Positions 1-8,396 are shown, counted from the first letter of the stretch. The stretch: DNA of 43,167 nt from Candidatus Hydrogenedentota bacterium (GCA_029776995.1 JAKOTZ010000170.1:1-43167), one strand, 5' to 3'. The notes: a model not told the origin generated them from the letters alone. Numbers and translations are program-made.

Positions 1-471
1 TACCATGAACAGGCGGATTTCCGGGAAATTGGCGGACGCAATTTCCGCCTCGGCGTTCATGGTAAGTTTCACCGGCCATTCCATGTTGGACTGGCCGGAC
101 CCGATCCAGACCTCTCCGGCCAGCACGTCCCGCAGCATGATTTCCTCTTTGGATCCGCGCACCCTGATTTCGAGTCTGGAGCCGGCTTTTGGGCACGCGG
201 CAACGTCCGCGCGCCACCGGCCCTGCTGATCCGCCGTGGCGCGCGCCCAAACCCGGCCGTTGACCTCAATGCGAATCCGTTCGCTGGGATTGGCCCAGCC
301 CCATACCGGCGTGGCCCTGCCTGCCTGGATAACCATATGGTCACCGAAAATGGCGGGAAGTTTCAGCGCCTCCGCGGTCCCCCATGACCACAGCGCCATA
401 AGAACCAAAAGCATACAGTGGACCGCAGGGCGTTTGATCCAATTTTCTGTTCTCGCGTCCCGTGAACTCAT
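1..471 (-). CDS. Sialate O-acetylesterase family protein, N-terminal part (cut by window edge)
   Basis: This gene is absent from the ORF track because it runs off the left edge; I read it by reverse-translating from the ATG at 471. The frame stays open for all 157 codons to base 1. It is preceded by a strong ribosome-binding site (GAAAGGAG, 7 nt before ATG). The product starts with a hydrophobic signal segment (HCMLLVLMALWSWGTAEA), followed by the beta-rich N-terminal domain of SASA esterases (LPAIFGDHMVIQ, TPVWGWANPSERI). The catalytic block GEVWIGSGQSNMEWP contains the Ser of the GQSNM motif. Members of this family are secreted SGNH-type esterases that remove O-acetyl groups from sialic acids or other glycans. 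The His/Asp part of the active site lies outside the window. It sits 58 nt downstream of the glycosyltransferase gene on the same strand. Confidence 0.88.
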   Translation of the reverse strand, partial: MSSRDARTENWIKRPAVHCMLLVLMALWSWGTAEALKLPAIFGDHMVIQAGRATPVWGWANPSERIRIEVNGRVWARATADQQGRWRADVAACPKAGSRLEIRVRGSKEEIMLRDVLAGEVWIGSGQSNMEWPVKLTMNAEAEIASANFPEIRLFMV

Positions 472-529
472 GGCAGGCTCCTTTCGTATTCCATGCGTGT
501 TTTCAGTGTACCGCGCCGCAGGCGCCGGA

Positions 530-1723
530 TCAATTTTCCTTGCCGGTGGCCGCGCTGATGATAAGGGATTCCAGCTGCTGGGCGTACAGGCCGGGATGGT
601 GGCGTTCCAGCGCAGTCGCGCGGGCGTTTTTACCCAGGCGCGACCGGAGTTCGGCGCGGTCTACGAGCCGAACCAGCGCTTCGGAAAAAACACGCTCGTC
701 TCCGGCGGGGACAATGAGCGCGTTCTGGTCATGGGCCAGGCCCCACGCGGAGGCGTCAGTTGTCACGATGGGTTTACCGGCCGCCAGCGCGTTGACCAGC
801 TTGATGGGGAAGCCGGACCATCCGGCCCTGGGGATGGCCACAATCACGTCATCCGAAAGCACCCGGGCCAAGGTATCCATGCCCTGATCCGGTATGATTT
901 CCGCGCCGGGGATTACGGCAGGATCCCGGCTGATAACAGTCAGCCGCAGATTGGGCCGGAGTTCCCGGGCCCGGGTTACAGCCCGGAGCAACAGATCAGT
1001 GTTCTGGTACGCGTCCAGATTGCCCATGTACACGACCGGGGGGCAGGGCTGCATCCGGGAAGGGGGCAGGAGCGGCAGATCGAGCAGCGCCGGATCCGCC
1101 GGGGGAGGCAGGATGCCGATCCTCTCCCGAGGACATTCGCGCAGTACCAGGTATCCCGCAAGCCGGTGATGGGGCGCAATGACCATACTGGCACGTCCAG
1201 GCAGGAAAGCGTCCACCAGCTGTCCAATCCGGGCAGCCGCCTGGCGTTTCCGTTCTTCTCCGGAGACATACCAGGGCAATTCTTCGGCCAGCGCGTTGTG
1301 GGCAAAATACACGATATTCTTGAATCCCGCCGCCACGGCCAGCGCAAGCGCTTCATGGTTGTGCGCGCAGACAGCATCCGGCGGTTCCGCGCGGCGCAGT
1401 CGGCGCAACAGGCGCCACAGCGCCAGATCATCCAGTACTTTTCTGCGGTTCGGTCCGGAGGTAACCCTTTGCGGAACGCGTCCCCAGAGGCGTGCCCGCG
1501 CCAGGGCTGTGTTCTCCGGATGGGGCGGGTCTGGAATGGCCGGTTGGGATGCTTGATCCAGCGCGGCAGCCCTGCCGGGGAACTCCGGAGATTCTCCCCA
1601 GCCATATACGGCAATCCGGACACGATGTCCCCGGGAAGCCAAAGCCGCGGCCGTGGCGCGCAGATACACCTGAGAACCCAGACCGGATGGATAAGGGCAG
1701 GCGCCGATCACAAGAATATTCAT
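530..1723 (-). CDS. Glycosyltransferase family 4-like protein with altered EX7E motif
   Basis: The ORF is open from 1849, but the protein most likely starts at the internal ATG at 1723, where the Rossmann start MNILVIGACPYPSGLGSQVY begins. That gives 397 aa. The fold is GT-B: an N-terminal acceptor half, then a C-terminal nucleotide-sugar half (VVYMGNLDAYQNTDLLLRAV, GFPIKLVNALAAGKPIVTTD, ALIVPAGD). GT4 enzymes usually have Glu-x7-Glu around this GF motif. Here the positions read S and N (WSGFPIKLVNALA), a variant seen in some GT4 subgroups, so retaining catalysis is not assured. The role is probably transfer of a sugar to a cell-envelope glycan or lipid carrier at the cytoplasmic membrane. 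No good ribosome-binding site is visible before 1723. The acceptor and donor are unknown. Confidence 0.82.
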   Translation of the reverse strand: MNILVIGACPYPSGLGSQVYLRATAAALASRGHRVRIAVYGWGESPEFPGRAAALDQASQPAIPDPPHPENTALARARLWGRVPQRVTSGPNRRKVLDDLALWRLLRRLRRAEPPDAVCAHNHEALALAVAAGFKNIVYFAHNALAEELPWYVSGEERKRQAAARIGQLVDAFLPGRASMVIAPHHRLAGYLVLRECPRERIGILPPPADPALLDLPLLPPSRMQPCPPVVYMGNLDAYQNTDLLLRAVTRARELRPNLRLTVISRDPAVIPGAEIIPDQGMDTLARVLSDDVIVAIPRAGWSGFPIKLVNALAAGKPIVTTDASAWGLAHDQNALIVPAGDERVFSEALVRLVDRAELRSRLGKNARATALERHHPGLYAQQLESLIISAATGKEN

Positions 1724-1780
1724 GCGTATATTGTAGCGGGACCGGCTGGATCTGGTCCTGTTTCGATGCGGAAGCGTCGG

Positions 1781-1810
1781 TTGACTTTTCGGTAGTTGCT
1801 GCATTACGAT
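1781..1810 (+). promoter_or_regulatory. Candidate sigma70-type promoter for the DUF6807 gene
   Basis: TTGACT and TACGAT are separated by 18 nt, about 38 nt upstream of the preferred start at 1848. The -35 matches five of six consensus bases and the -10 four of six. This is a visual match only. Confidence 0.4.
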
Positions 1811-1847
1811 TACGTTATCGATGTCTAAAGAGAAGGAATGGAAAACC

Positions 1848-2840
1848 ATGTTCAGCAGAGGTCGGATGCCGATACTGGTTGCCCTGGCCGCGGCGGGTTG
1901 TTGTTTCTCATGGGCGGAGGCCGCGGCGCAGGATACCGTGACACAGAGCGCAGCAGTTATCCTGCCGGACAGCCCGGAAGGGGTGGCCGCACCGCGGGAG
2001 CTCCGGATGAGCGCTCCGGGGGGGATGCGGATATGCTACCGTTTCGGCCCGCCGTCCCCTAAATCCTATATCCGGGAACTGATTACGCCGGGCGGCGTGA
2101 ACGTGGCGCGGGATGATGTGGCCGACCATGTTCACCACCACGGGCTGATGTACGCCCTGAGCGTGGATGGCCACACCTTCTGGGAAGAATGGAACAAAAA
2201 AGAAGGATAGAAAAGCCTGCAGCATTCGGTTTCGCTGCGGGTGGAAGGGTCCATACTGGAAGAGTCCCTGAACTGGATACTGCCCGACGGAACCGTGTGC
2301 GCCATAGAGCATCGGCGCGTGACGCTTATTGGCGGCCAAAATCCGGCGCGGCTGCTCTGGGAAACCACGCTGGAACCGCCGTCCGGAAAAGCTGAAATCA
2401 CGCTCAGCGGTAACCACTACTATGGCATGGGGTTGCGTTTCCCCCAGGCCATGGATGGTAAAACCCGGTTCGTGTATGCCGAAGGAGGCCGCGACGAGAT
2501 TTTCCGGGGGGATGAACGCCTGATCCGGGAAGCCGCCTGGTGCGCGGCTGTATCCTCCGCGGAAGGCAAACCGGTTACCGTGGCTTTCTTTGACTGTCCG
2601 GAAAACACGAGGCCGGCGGTTTGGTTCACGATGAATGAACCGTTTGCCTACCTGTCCGCCACGCTGGCCCTGCATGAAACGCCCATGCAGGTTTCGTCGG
2701 AAGCGCCGCTGCGGGTGCGTTATGGCGTGGCCCTGTGGGATGGAGAGGTATCGCCGGACGTGATCGGGACAGAAAAAGGTGATATGCTGAAGATGCTTGG
2801 GGCGAAGCCGGATCCGGCATCGCAAAACCGCGGGAAATAA
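1848..2840 (+). pseudogene. DUF6807 (PmoA-like) secreted protein interrupted by an in-frame TAG
   Basis: Two track ORFs (1821-2210 and 2241-2840) are in the same frame and are separated only by one amber codon at 2208-2210. Reading through gives a continuous 330-residue DUF6807-like protein, a normal length for the family. I prefer the start at 1848 because GAAGGA lies 10 nt upstream; the ATG at 1821 has no such site. The N-terminus is a signal peptide (MPILVALAAAGCCFSWAEA). The family motif DHVHHHGLMYALSVDGHTFWEEW sits just before the stop, and the rest (NHYYGMGLRFPQAMDGKTRF, GKPVTVAFFDCPENTRPAVWF) follows it. The family's activity is poorly defined; members often lie beside Gfo/Idh/MocA oxidoreductases, as here. 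It could be a recent nonsense mutant, a sequencing error, or rarely a readthrough gene. No frameshift is needed to restore the frame. Confidence 0.75.
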
Positions 2841-2891
2841 GCAAACGGGCGAAACAGGTACGGATCAACATCCAAAAGAGGAGAACAGGCC

Positions 2892-4181
2892 ATGTCGGAA
2901 ACAGGCGGACGTAAAATGGATCGGCGGTCATTTCTGGGAACAGCCGGCGGGGTGGCCGCGGGAATCGGCATGCTTAAGGCGTCGGCTCCGGCGGTTGCGG
3001 CGGCCAACCGCAAAAATAACGCGGTGGGGATTGGGTTTATCGGCTGTGGCGGGCGGGGCTATTCCCTGATGACCCAGTTCAAATGGCTGCAGAACGAAGG
3101 CGGCGGTAACGTTCAGCTTGTCGCCGCCTGTGACGTCTACCGTCCCCGGCTGGATCGCCTGGCCAAGGAGATCGGCGGAAAAGCCTACATGGACCACCGG
3201 GAACTGCTCCAGGATAAGAACGTGGACGCGGTGGTGATTGCCACGCCAGACCATCACCACGGGTACCAGGCTATCGACGCGATGCGCGCGGGCAAAGACC
3301 TGTACTGCGAAAAACCGCTTACCCACTGGCGCCAGTTTGAGCTGGCCCGGCAGGTCGCGGAAGTGGCCCGGGAAACGGGCCGGGTATTCCAGCTGGGTAC
3401 CCAGGGCATGTCTGACCAGGCCTGGACCCTGATCCGGGATATGATCCGCCAGGGGGTTATCGGGCAGCCCATCCACGCTGAATGCGGATATTTCCAGGTG
3501 GGCGATTTTGGTGAAGCGGGCATGAAAATTGACGATCCTGAAGCGAAGCCCGGTCCGGACCTGAACTGGGAGGCTTTCCTCGGAGACGCGCCGCGCCGGG
3601 CGTTCAACGTCAGCCGGTTCTTCCGCTGGAGAATGTATGAAGATTACGCCGGCGGACCGGTCACGGACCTCTTTCCCCATTCCCTGGCTCCCAGCCTGTA
3701 CGCGCTGGACCTGGATTTTCCCAACAAGGCGGTGGCTATCGGCGGGAAATACCGTTACGAAGAACGGGAAGTTCCGGACACGTTCAATATGCTGCTGGAA
3801 TACAACCACAGCCTGGCGCTGGCGGTGCTGGGCACCCAGGGCAATGCCAACACCACTACGGGCAGCCGCGGCGAACCCGGCCGGATCCCCGTGATCCGCG
3901 GCTGGGACGCAACCATAACCATCATCGGCGAGGAAATCGTGGTGACCCGTTCGAACAAGCCCGACCAGGAACTCCAGCGGGTGCCTATTCCGCAGGGACA
4001 GGACCTGAAACGGTACGTGAAGCGTTTCTATGAATGCGTGGTGAACCAGGACACCAACACGGGATTCAGCGCGGAATGGGCATACCGTCTGCAGACCGCG
4101 CTGATCATGGGGTCGCTGGCCCAGCGGCATGAGAAAGTGGCCGTGTTCGACCGCATGAAGCAGGAAATCACGCTGCTCTGA
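2892..4181 (+). CDS. Gfo/Idh/MocA family oxidoreductase with Tat signal
   Basis: This 429-residue protein begins with a twin-arginine export signal (DRRSFLGTAGG, followed by a hydrophobic stretch ending near APAVAAAN). A Rossmann NAD(P)-binding domain follows (VGIGFIGCGGRGYSLM, then VAACDVYRPRLDRL). The EKPLTH block near residue 140 carries the catalytic Lys typical of the family, and the alpha/beta C-terminal domain follows (GGPVTDLFPHSLAPSLYALD). Such enzymes oxidise or reduce sugars, inositols or glycoside bonds; the bound cofactor is normally loaded before Tat export. The start at 2892 has AGAGGAG upstream. It is 51 nt downstream of the interrupted DUF6807 gene and probably co-transcribed with it, which suggests a shared role in periplasmic sugar modification. 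The substrate cannot be read from sequence. Confidence 0.9.
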   Translation: MSETGGRKMDRRSFLGTAGGVAAGIGMLKASAPAVAAANRKNNAVGIGFIGCGGRGYSLMTQFKWLQNEGGGNVQLVAACDVYRPRLDRLAKEIGGKAYMDHRELLQDKNVDAVVIATPDHHHGYQAIDAMRAGKDLYCEKPLTHWRQFELARQVAEVARETGRVFQLGTQGMSDQAWTLIRDMIRQGVIGQPIHAECGYFQVGDFGEAGMKIDDPEAKPGPDLNWEAFLGDAPRRAFNVSRFFRWRMYEDYAGGPVTDLFPHSLAPSLYALDLDFPNKAVAIGGKYRYEEREVPDTFNMLLEYNHSLALAVLGTQGNANTTTGSRGEPGRIPVIRGWDATITIIGEEIVVTRSNKPDQELQRVPIPQGQDLKRYVKRFYECVVNQDTNTGFSAEWAYRLQTALIMGSLAQRHEKVAVFDRMKQEITLL

Positions 4182-4203
4182 AACGTGCCTGGGAAACGTT
4201 GCG

Positions 4204-4233
4204 CCGGATCGGCTTTGCCGGTCCGGTTTTTTT
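4204..4233 (+). terminator. Rho-independent terminator after the Gfo/Idh/MocA gene
   Basis: CCGGATCGG and CCGGTCCGG form a 9-bp stem with one U-G wobble around a CTTTG loop, followed directly by seven T residues. It starts 22 nt after the stop codon. Confidence 0.85.
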
Positions 4234-4398
4234 ATGGGCGCGTGATGGTATGACGGGAGGAGGTCATACGGAAACACGCGCGGATTTATGCCTGAATGCT
4301 AACGCATGTGGCCGGCCGAAAACCGTACGCTCAGAAAAACAGGCATTTGCCTCGCCTGGCAATGTCGCGAAGGAGGGGGCTCCCCTAAAATAAAATAG

Positions 4399-4473
4399 CG
4401 TCCCCAAGGGGATTTGAACCCCTGTCGCCGCCGTGAAAGGGCGGTGTCCTAGGCCAGGCTAGACGATGGGGAC
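4399..4473 (-). tRNA. tRNA-Glu (anticodon TTC)
   Basis: The reverse complement folds as a 75-nt tRNA. The acceptor stem is GTCCCCA/TGGGGAC with discriminator G. The anticodon loop is CTTTCAC (anticodon TTC) closed by CCGCC/GGCGG. The T arm is CAGGGGTTCAAATCCCCTT. The gene does not encode CCA; the bases after the discriminator are CTA. The body matches the usual bacterial tRNA-Glu closely. Confidence 0.96.
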
Positions 4474-4514
4474 GCACGGATTGGTTACGTCGAAACTACC
4501 CCGAAGGGATCACC

Positions 4515-4544
4515 AGTATAGCAAAAAATAAAACGCGATCGCAA
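4515..4544 (-). promoter_or_regulatory. Candidate promoter of tRNA-Glu
   Basis: On the minus strand TTGCGA and TATACT are separated by 18 nt. The predicted transcription start would be about 35 nt before the mature tRNA 5' end. This strand assignment explains the AT-rich patch in the gap between 4182 and 4664, which otherwise shows only the terminator and the tRNA. Confidence 0.5.
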
Positions 4545-4664
4545 CCCCGTGTTTTCCGTCGTCGTGGAAATGGCTTCCAATAAGGATAAAAGCGGTGAAT
4601 TTCCCGCGGGAAGGTGGTGTGGTCGGGTATACTGCAGGGAAAAATCAGGCTCTGACCCGCGCCT

Positions 4665-6038
4665 ATGCTGACCCGGTTGAGAAAAATACGCCACCGCCTG
4701 TGCCGTTACCGGCCCTGCGCCGCGCTGGAAGTGACCCTGCGCGACATGGTCCGTCCTTTGGCAAATACAGCAGCCGGACTGGCAGGAGGCGTTTCGGCCG
4801 GCGCGGCATTTTATCCGGCCGCTCTGGATCGCCGGCCATTTTTAGGCACTTCCAGGGACGCGGCCTGGCGCCCATCGGGAATGCGGGATCTGCACTGGAT
4901 GTCCAGCCATGCCCCCCGGCCCAATCCGGAAGCCGCGGAGGAAGAATCGCTGCGGATTGCGTTTCTGCTGGAAGACGCGCCGCGGGCGGGCGGGGTCATT
5001 TCGATCACCCTGCTGGTGAAAGACCTGCGCCGGTCAGGTCATCAGGTGCTGGCAGCGGTTCGGGCGCCGAGGCGGGCGGATCCCGAACTGACTGCCCGGC
5101 TGGACGCGGTAACATGCGCCGCGGACAGGCATTTGGTTCGGAACGTGACAGGCTGGCGCCCCCATGTGGTGGTGGCTACCTTCTGGCCGACGGCGTATCT
5201 GGCGGCCCGGTGTTACCGCGAGGCGGATGCCGCGTTCTGGCCCGTGTACTACGCGCAGGATTACGAACCGGATTTTTATCCCGACGATGCGCCGTGGTTC
5301 CGGCAGGCCGTGCGCGCAACGTATTCCGCCATGCCGTGGGCCTTCTGCAAGACGCCCTGGCTGGCGGAGCGGCTGGAGGCGGAAGGCGCGCGGGTGTCCC
5401 TGGTGCCTCCCGCCCTGGATTTGACCCTGTTCAGTCCGGCGGAAACCATTGCGGAGGAACCGCCGACGGTGCTCGCCATGGTGCGGCCGGATTCCGCCAG
5501 GCGGGGCTGGCCGGTGCTGCGTGAGGCGCTGAAAAGGGTTCATGATCGGCTCGGGTCGCGGGTGCGTTTCGCGGTATATGGCTGTGATGAGCCGACATGG
5601 AAAAGCCTGGCGGCACCTTTTCCGGCGGAGGTACTGGGCGTGTTGGACACGGCCGGGGTGGCCGCGGCCTGCCGCCGGGCCTCGATATTTGTGGAAGCGT
5701 CAGACTTTCACGGCTTCGGCCGCACGGTGGCGGAAGCCATGGCCTGCGGCGTTCCGTGCGTTATTACGGACAGCGGCGGCGTGGGGCTCTTCGCGAAACA
5801 TAACGTAAACGCGCTTATTTCGCCGCCGGGGGACGCGGAGTCTCTGGCGTCGCATGTAATCCGGCTGCTGGAAGATAAGACATTGAGGCAGCGGCTCAGC
5901 CAGTCCTGCCGCTCCTCGGTGATGTGGATGGACCGCATGGCTTCGGCTCGGGCAACCGCGGATCTCTTCCGGGATCTGCTGGCCGGCCGACATCCGGCAA
6001 AGTCCTACGGGTATCCTTCGGACAACGCGCGGGGGTGA
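4665..6038 (+). CDS. Glycosyltransferase family 4-like protein
   Basis: This 457-residue protein has about 95 residues of arginine-rich, unassigned N-terminus and then a GT-B fold. The acceptor half starts at LRIAFLLEDAPRAGGVISIT. The donor half carries TVLAMVRPDSARRGWPVL, the GFGRTVAEAMACGVPCVITD block and ALISPPGDAESLASHVIRLL. In the EX7E region the second Glu is present (VAEAMA), but the first position is His (FHGFGR). The start is uncertain: 4665 is the longest ATG but lacks a clear ribosome-binding site, and ATG 4746 has GGAAG upstream. It probably adds sugars to cell-surface polysaccharide or glycolipid. It leads a tight run with the Nudix and glycosylase genes (4-nt gap, then a 4-nt overlap). 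Confidence 0.82.
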   Translation: MLTRLRKIRHRLCRYRPCAALEVTLRDMVRPLANTAAGLAGGVSAGAAFYPAALDRRPFLGTSRDAAWRPSGMRDLHWMSSHAPRPNPEAAEEESLRIAFLLEDAPRAGGVISITLLVKDLRRSGHQVLAAVRAPRRADPELTARLDAVTCAADRHLVRNVTGWRPHVVVATFWPTAYLAARCYREADAAFWPVYYAQDYEPDFYPDDAPWFRQAVRATYSAMPWAFCKTPWLAERLEAEGARVSLVPPALDLTLFSPAETIAEEPPTVLAMVRPDSARRGWPVLREALKRVHDRLGSRVRFAVYGCDEPTWKSLAAPFPAEVLGVLDTAGVAAACRRASIFVEASDFHGFGRTVAEAMACGVPCVITDSGGVGLFAKHNVNALISPPGDAESLASHVIRLLEDKTLRQRLSQSCRSSVMWMDRMASARATADLFRDLLAGRHPAKSYGYPSDNARG

Positions 6039-6042
6039 GTTT

Positions 6043-6615
6043 GTGACAGCATCAGGACCGTTCAGCAATCCCTGGAAACGGGTGGATTCACGGGAGGTAT
6101 ACCGGAACCCGTGGATCCGGGTGCGGGAAGACCGGGTAGTCCGGCCGGACGGCAATCCCGGAATCTATGGCGTGGTGGAAACCAGAATGGCTACCGGCGT
6201 TTTGGCGCTGACCCCCAAACGGGACCTCTGCCTGGTCGGCCAGTTCCGCTACACCATGGACCAGTATTCCTGGGAAATCGTGGAGGGCGGCACGGACCCC
6301 GACGAATCCCCCCTGGAAGCGATCCGGCGTGAGCTTCAGGAGGAAGCCGGGCTGTCCGCGGAACACTGGATCCCTCTGGGCGGGGAAATCCACGTGAGCA
6401 ACTGCCACTCCTCGGAGCGGGGGTACCTGTATGTGGCCACCGGCCTGCGTTCAGTGGGAAAGAACCCGGAACCGACCGAGCAGCTGCTGATCCGGTGGGT
6501 CCCTTTTGAAACGGCCGTGCGGATGGTCATGGCCGGAGAGATACAGGACAGCATCAGCATGATTGGCATTCTGATGGCGGACCGCGCCTTCAGAGAGGGT
6601 TCACTGAACCTATGA
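6043..6615 (+). CDS. Nudix hydrolase, ADP-ribose pyrophosphatase type
   Basis: This 190-residue protein starts with GTG, 4 nt after the previous stop, with GGGGGTGAG as ribosome-binding site. It carries a perfect Nudix box (GGTDPDESPLEAIRRELQEE, then AGL) that binds the metal and hydrolyses a nucleoside diphosphate linked to another moiety. The surrounding pattern (RVVRPDGNPGIYGVV, LCLVGQFRYTMDQYSWEIVEGG, GEIQDSISMIGILMA) is that of ADP-ribose or nucleotide-sugar pyrophosphatases of the cytosol. It may act in NAD turnover or sugar-nucleotide housekeeping. Its stop codon overlaps the ATG of the next gene (ATGA). Confidence 0.9.
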   Translation: MTASGPFSNPWKRVDSREVYRNPWIRVREDRVVRPDGNPGIYGVVETRMATGVLALTPKRDLCLVGQFRYTMDQYSWEIVEGGTDPDESPLEAIRRELQEEAGLSAEHWIPLGGEIHVSNCHSSERGYLYVATGLRSVGKNPEPTEQLLIRWVPFETAVRMVMAGEIQDSISMIGILMADRAFREGSLNL

Positions 6616-7295
6616 GCAGATTGTCCGCGCTGGGGCGTTCCGCCCTGTACCGATTTTACCGGCTGATGAGCCGCCATTACGGCCCTACCGGCTGGTGGCC
6701 CGGGGATACGCCCTTCGAGATTGCCGTGGGCGCCATCCTGACCCAGAATACGGCATGGCGGAATGTGGAACGGGCGATCGCGAACCTGAAACAGCTGGAC
6801 GCGCTGGAACCGCAAGCCCTGGTTGCGCTGACCGATGCCGAACTGGAAGAAGCGCTGCGTCCCTCCGGTTATTTTCGCCAGAAGGCGGAACGGGTCAGGC
6901 GTTTCACCCGCTGGCTGCTGGAGCGGCACGGCGGACGGCTGGAGTCCCTGGCGGAGCTTCCGCTGTCCCGAGCCAGGGAAGAACTGCTGGCCCTGAACGG
7001 CATAGGTCCCGAGACTGCGGACGATATTCTGCTGTACGCCTGTGGTTTTCCGGTTTTCGTTATAGACGCGTACACCCGGCGCATCCTCGCCCGCCATGGC
7101 ATGCCCGAGGCGTTGAGCATACCCTACGAGCAGTTGCGGCACTATATAGAGTCCCGGTTGGACCGCGACATCCCGCTGTTTCGGGAGTATCACGGCCTGA
7201 TCGTCTGGACCGGGAAAGATTTCTGCCGCCGCCGCGCCCGGTGCGAAGGCTGCCCCTTGGCCGAACTCCCAAAAGACCCTACTATAGGGACCTGA
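6612..7295 (+). CDS. Endonuclease III-like (HhH-GPD) DNA glycosylase lacking the usual Lys and fourth FeS Cys
   Basis: This 227-residue protein has an HhH-GPD base-excision fold: PFEIAVGAILTQNTAWRNVE, then helix-hairpin-helix LNGIGPETADDILLYACG, then catalytic Asp in FVIDAYTRRI. In endonuclease III the hairpin carries a catalytic Lys (GxGRKTA). Here that place is Glu (GPETAD), which points to a monofunctional glycosylase of the 3-methyladenine (MagIII-like) branch rather than a bifunctional lyase. The C-terminal cysteines read FCRRRARCEGCPL, only three of the usual four, so the [4Fe-4S] cluster may be absent or differently ligated. It starts by 4-nt overlap with the Nudix gene. The exact lesion repaired is unknown. 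Confidence 0.82.
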   Translation: MSRLSALGRSALYRFYRLMSRHYGPTGWWPGDTPFEIAVGAILTQNTAWRNVERAIANLKQLDALEPQALVALTDAELEEALRPSGYFRQKAERVRRFTRWLLERHGGRLESLAELPLSRAREELLALNGIGPETADDILLYACGFPVFVIDAYTRRILARHGMPEALSIPYEQLRHYIESRLDRDIPLFREYHGLIVWTGKDFCRRRARCEGCPLAELPKDPTIGT

Positions 7296-7386
7296 CCCTG
7301 TGACGCCTGTTTACCCATAACAATAAGGATTATTTCCTGGTTGGGCAGCGCAGACAACTCCAGTTTCAAGTTACCGGCGGTTCGTG

Positions 7387-8310
7387 TTAGAACGATGATG
7401 CGATTGGTCCTGTGCCGCCGAAAATGTCCGCGAAAAAGGTCATTACGGGCGGCGTGATCACGCTCTCACCAGGCGCCCCGATATTTTCGTTTACCTCCTC
7501 GTGCGTATAAACGGAGGCATCCACAACCGTAACACTCGAACCGGCGGCCTGAACGCCGGCGGCGAAATCATCGGCTATCCCCTGGCGGAACGCGTTGCCG
7601 CGCTTGGCGACGAGGAACGGCGGGATGCCTTTGCCGGCCGCCAGATGGTTGATGGGCGAAGCTGCCTCCCAAACCAGGGGCTCGTCTCCGAAGGCGTTCA
7701 AGATCATCTCGTTTCCAGGGTCGTAACGCATCTTGGCCACGATATCCAAGCCTTCGGCATCGAGTTCAGCCGTTCCCTTGATGACGGTCAGCGGCAGGCC
7801 ATGAGCCGCCAGAAAGGACTCGTCGGTACTGACCAAGGAAACCAGGTGCCCACCTGCCGAGTGACCCAGAAGCGCCATTCGCGTTGGGTCGCCACCGTAC
7901 GAAGCGATGTGGGTGTATACCCAGGCAATTGCCGCCGCCACATCCTGCACATGAATAGGATGCATGACGCGTGCCGGGTTATCCATAGCGAAAGAATCGG
8001 GCGACAGACGATAGTTGACACTCACGAAGCAATACCCCACACCGGTAAACAAAGAGGGCTTATATTGCATCTTGTTAGCCTTGTCGCCACCTTTCCACGC
8101 GCCGCCATGCACCCAGATCACGACCGGCATCGGATTAGCCGGCGCTGGGTCGGGCAGGTAAATGTCAAGGCTCTGCAGATTAGCCTCGACTCCGGGTGTC
8201 GTCGCGTAGCGGATATCCGGTATTTTGACGAACGTCGTGGGAGTCGCCGGGCATCCCGCAAGTGCCAAAGTAGCAACGGTCAGTAATCGGCCAAGCCACA
8301 GGTTTTTCAT
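7387..8310 (-). CDS. Lipoprotein alpha/beta-hydrolase (BD-FAE-like esterase)
   Basis: This 307-residue protein starts with a lipoprotein signal and lipobox (LLTVATLALAGC), so it is probably anchored to a membrane facing the periplasm or outside. The alpha/beta-hydrolase core shows the oxyanion motif VVIWVHGGAWKGGDK, the nucleophile elbow LLGHSAGGHLVSLV with catalytic Ser, and a late His (YTHEEVNENIG). This resembles the feruloyl-esterase-like/carboxylesterase (BD-FAE) family. The ribosome-binding site AAGGAAA lies before ATG 8310. It is divergent from an ECF sigma gene, and its upstream region carries the same promoter signature as the sigma gene, so it is probably part of that regulon. The substrate is unknown. 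The gap at 7296-7386 shows no feature. Confidence 0.86.
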   Translation of the reverse strand: MKNLWLGRLLTVATLALAGCPATPTTFVKIPDIRYATTPGVEANLQSLDIYLPDPAPANPMPVVIWVHGGAWKGGDKANKMQYKPSLFTGVGYCFVSVNYRLSPDSFAMDNPARVMHPIHVQDVAAAIAWVYTHIASYGGDPTRMALLGHSAGGHLVSLVSTDESFLAAHGLPLTVIKGTAELDAEGLDIVAKMRYDPGNEMILNAFGDEPLVWEAASPINHLAAGKGIPPFLVAKRGNAFRQGIADDFAAGVQAAGSSVTVVDASVYTHEEVNENIGAPGESVITPPVMTFFADIFGGTGPIASSF

Positions 8311-8396
8311 GGAGATTTCCTTTTCTACCCTTGAGCCTTCAGTCTCCGTAACTTATACGGCCTACACTCGGCCTTGTCTCACTTTTCGGGTTCATC

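Noticed and set aside
236-1795. 519-codon plus-strand ORF
   Set aside because: It is the antisense shadow of the GT4 and sialate O-acetylesterase genes; its translation has no family resemblance and is rich in Arg, Gly and Gln as expected for a GC-rich shadow frame.
2928-4277. 449-codon minus-strand ORF
   Set aside because: It is the antisense shadow of the Gfo/Idh/MocA gene, which has clear motifs and a ribosome-binding site.
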